DNA of 15,102 nt, taken from JBEKEX01 sp050013615. Lineage in GTDB: Bacteria > Chloroflexota > Anaerolineae > Anaerolineales > Anaerolineaceae. The notes below the pieces were generated by a model that was not told the origin of the DNA, did no database searches, and saw only the letters and a program-made list of their open reading frames with translations. The position numbers and the translations under genes were made by a program. Below, piece after piece: positions 13,254 to 15,102 of the stretch (the first letter of the stretch is position 1; every line of letters starts with the position of its first letter). The stretch lies in contig JBEKEX010000063.1 of the NCBI GenBank assembly GCA_050013615.1, positions 1 through 15,102 on the forward strand, written 5' to 3'.

Positions 13254-14309
13254 ATGAACGAATTGACCGAACGACAGAAATTTTTGCTCACACTGGTGAT
13301 CCACGAATACATCCGCCTGGCACAGCCCATTGGCTCACAGGCGTTGGTGGAACGTTATAAGCTGGAAATGAGTTCTGCTACCGTGCGCAACGAGCTGGCC
13401 GCGCTGGACGAGATGGGTTACTTGCGCCAGCCGCATACTTCGGCTGGACGGGTGCCCACCGAGGAAGGTTATCGTTATTTCGTCAGCCGCCTGATCCGCG
13501 ACACAACCTTGCCGGAAGCCACGCGCAGTACCATATCGCATCAGTTCTACCAAATGCGCGAGGATGTGGAGCAGTGGGTGCGCCTGGCAGCATCGGTGCT
13601 GGCCAACCAGACGCGGGTTGCCTCGCTGGTCACATCGCCCCACCCCGAAAAAGCACGCCTCAAACACTTGGAACTGATCTCCATTCGCGGCCGCCAGGTG
13701 TTGATGGTGCTGGTTATGGTCGGCGGCGAGATCCACCAGCGCATTTTGACGCTGGCCGAGCCTCTATCGCAGGAACAGCTCACCAACGCTGCAGCCCATC
13801 TGACGCAGGAGCTGCAAAACTGCGACTCGGAATCCATCCAGTCGTTGCGCTCACAGTTCGATAGCCTCGAAGGTGATGTGTCCAATTGGGTGCAGGAAGA
13901 GATGACACAATCGAACGCGGTGGTATCGGGCGAAGTATTCATCGATGGTTTAAGCTATGTGCTGGCCGAACCGGAATTCGCCGGCTCAGAAGACGCCCGC
14001 CGCGCTCTGCATGTTTTGGAAGAACGGCCGCGCTTGGAGAATTTCCTCTCGCGGTCATTGCCCAACAACGCCGTCGGCGGTGTGCAAGTGTTGATCGGCG
14101 GCGAAAGCCCTCTGGACGAATTGAGACAGTTCTCCGTTGTGCTGGCGCGTTATGGCACGCCGGGATTGGCAACCGGCATGCTGGGCGTTTTGGGTCCCAT
14201 GCGCATGCCCTATGGGCGCTCCATCTCGGTGGTGCGGTTCGTCTCCAGCCTGCTCAGTGACCTGATCTCTGAGACGCTGCTCGATGAACAGCCGGACAAT
14301 TTAAACTGA
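13254..14309 (+). CDS. hrcA: Heat-inducible transcription repressor HrcA
   Basis: HrcA binds CIRCE and represses class I heat-shock genes; its folding depends on GroEL in model species. The 351-residue product has the N-terminal winged-helix domain (about 1-75; RQKFLL, SSATVRNELAALDEMGYL, HTSAGRVPTEEGYRYFV). The central GAF-like ligand and dimer region follows, and the C-terminal signatures QVLIGGESP and GVLGPMRMPYGRSISVV come last. Length is normal for the family. ATG 13254 has a modest AGGT 5 nt upstream. It is first in hrcA-grpE-dnaK, with a perfect CIRCE upstream, so autoregulation is the expected control. Confidence 0.98.
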   Translation: MNELTERQKFLLTLVIHEYIRLAQPIGSQALVERYKLEMSSATVRNELAALDEMGYLRQPHTSAGRVPTEEGYRYFVSRLIRDTTLPEATRSTISHQFYQMREDVEQWVRLAASVLANQTRVASLVTSPHPEKARLKHLELISIRGRQVLMVLVMVGGEIHQRILTLAEPLSQEQLTNAAAHLTQELQNCDSESIQSLRSQFDSLEGDVSNWVQEEMTQSNAVVSGEVFIDGLSYVLAEPEFAGSEDARRALHVLEERPRLENFLSRSLPNNAVGGVQVLIGGESPLDELRQFSVVLARYGTPGLATGMLGVLGPMRMPYGRSISVVRFVSSLLSDLISETLLDEQPDNLN

Positions 14310-14322
14310 GAAAGGTAGTTGC

Positions 14323-14919
14323 ATGACAGATAAGAAAAAAGGCACCAAGAAGCCTGAAGAGGTCGAAAAGACCACAGGCATCCCTGCCGAACCAATGCAA
14401 GAGCCATCGGCCGCGGCAGAAGAACAGCCCAAGACAGTCACCGTGCCGCTGAAAGATTACGCCGCCCAGCTTAAAGAGATCGACGACCTCAAGCAGCAAT
14501 CGGCGGACAACTTCGAGGGCTGGCAGCGTGAACGAGCTGATTTTCAGAATTACCGCAAACGCGTGGAACGTGACCAGGAGCAGATGCGCCAGAACATCAC
14601 CGGCGCGGTGATCAAGAAATACCTGGTCATCGTGGACGATTTGGGACGTGCTCTCAAAACTCGGCCGACCGAAGGGGAAGCCGCCACTTGGGCGGAAGGA
14701 TTGGAGTTGATCTACCACAAACTGGAGGGCATCATGGAATCCGAGGGCGTCCAACGCATCCCGGCGGAGAATGAGCTTTTCAACCCCAACCGCCATGAGG
14801 CCATTTCACATGAAGATAGTCCTGACCATCAAAGTGGTCAGATTATTGAAGTCGTTCAGCAAGGATACACCATCGGCGACCGGGTGCTACGCCCGGCGCT
14901 GGTCAGAGTAGCTCGTTAG
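14323..14919 (+). CDS. grpE: Nucleotide exchange factor GrpE
   Basis: GrpE is the co-chaperone that releases ADP from DnaK. The 198-residue product has a charged disordered N-terminus (1-40), a long coiled-coil helix (about 42-90, with the signature RADFQNYRKR at 71-80), and a C-terminal beta domain. The beta domain carries FNPNRHEA (153-160; most members have FDP) and GYTIGDRVLRPALVRV at the end. ATG 14323 lies 13 nt after hrcA, with AAAGG about 7 nt upstream. Its stop codon is part of the dnaK ribosome site. Co-transcription with hrcA and dnaK is clear from spacing. Confidence 0.97.
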   Translation: MTDKKKGTKKPEEVEKTTGIPAEPMQEPSAAAEEQPKTVTVPLKDYAAQLKEIDDLKQQSADNFEGWQRERADFQNYRKRVERDQEQMRQNITGAVIKKYLVIVDDLGRALKTRPTEGEAATWAEGLELIYHKLEGIMESEGVQRIPAENELFNPNRHEAISHEDSPDHQSGQIIEVVQQGYTIGDRVLRPALVRVAR

Positions 14920-14928
14920 GAGGAATCT

Positions 14929-15102
14929 ATGGGAAAGATCATTGGTATTGATTTAGGCACGACCAATTCGGTGGCTGCGGTGATGAGCGGCGGTGAACCC
15001 GTCGTCATCCCTACCGCCGAAGGGGAACGGCTATTGCCCTCGGTTGTGGCAGTCAACAAGAACCACGAACGCATCGTGGGACGCGCTGCCCGCAACCAGG
15101 CA
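14929..15102 (+). CDS. dnaK: Chaperone DnaK, N-terminal part, cut by window edge
   Basis: Only the first 58 codons are in the window. They read MGKIIGIDLGTTNSVAAVMSG and continue with EPVVIPTAEGERLLPSVVA, the phosphate-1 loop and early ATPase domain of DnaK/Hsp70. ATG 14929 follows grpE by 9 nt and has AGGAGG (14918-14923) 5 nt upstream. The rest of the gene, and any dnaJ after it, is beyond the edge. Confidence 0.97.
   Translation, partial: MGKIIGIDLGTTNSVAAVMSGGEPVVIPTAEGERLLPSVVAVNKNHERIVGRAARNQA

Overview
The window looks like a chromosomal stretch from a Chloroflexota bacterium, most likely of the Anaerolineae type, though this lineage call is an inference. The pointers are a HrcA/CIRCE heat-shock operon, sigma-A-type promoters, membrane-anchored LysM-M23 cell-wall hydrolases, a CSLREA/choice-of-anchor-Q beta-helix surface protein, and a moderate GC content with mixed ATG/GTG/TTG starts. 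I see no phage, insertion sequence, CRISPR array, tRNA or rRNA.

Layout. Positions 1-2233 (minus strand) hold a Cys/Trp-rich hypothetical protein with a Pro/Thr-rich linker, downstream of surE (5'/3'-nucleotidase), with a perfect hairpin between them. Divergent from surE is tag (3-methyladenine DNA glycosylase I). Its leader has a dyad over an extended -10 and a 7-codon upstream ORF. Next come a clear sigma-A promoter, a structured 190-nt leader and rho, whose product lacks the usual N-terminal helical domain. rho overlaps by 4 nt a membrane-anchored LysM-M23 peptidase gene. A strong bidirectional terminator at 5604-5642 separates this plus-strand unit from a minus-strand block read in the order M23 paralogue (10469-9261), MEMO1/AmmeMemoRadiSam-B protein (9105-8260), priA (8186-5667). 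The M23 paralogue has its own promoter and terminator.

From 10772 on, everything reads plus: a small lipoprotein with PF03640-type repeats, a compound hairpin, a secreted beta-helix protein, and then hrcA-grpE-dnaK behind a textbook promoter and a perfect CIRCE operator. dnaK runs off the right edge.

Functionally the window mixes genome maintenance (Tag, PriA), transcription termination (Rho), proteostasis (HrcA, GrpE, DnaK), nucleotide/stationary-phase metabolism (SurE) and envelope work (two M23 hydrolases, lipoprotein, beta-helix protein). No dedicated new multi-gene system is evident. The points most worth a second look are the N-terminally short Rho and its leader, the tag leader architecture, the unassigned 398-residue protein, the DECH-type PriA, and the compound palindromes.
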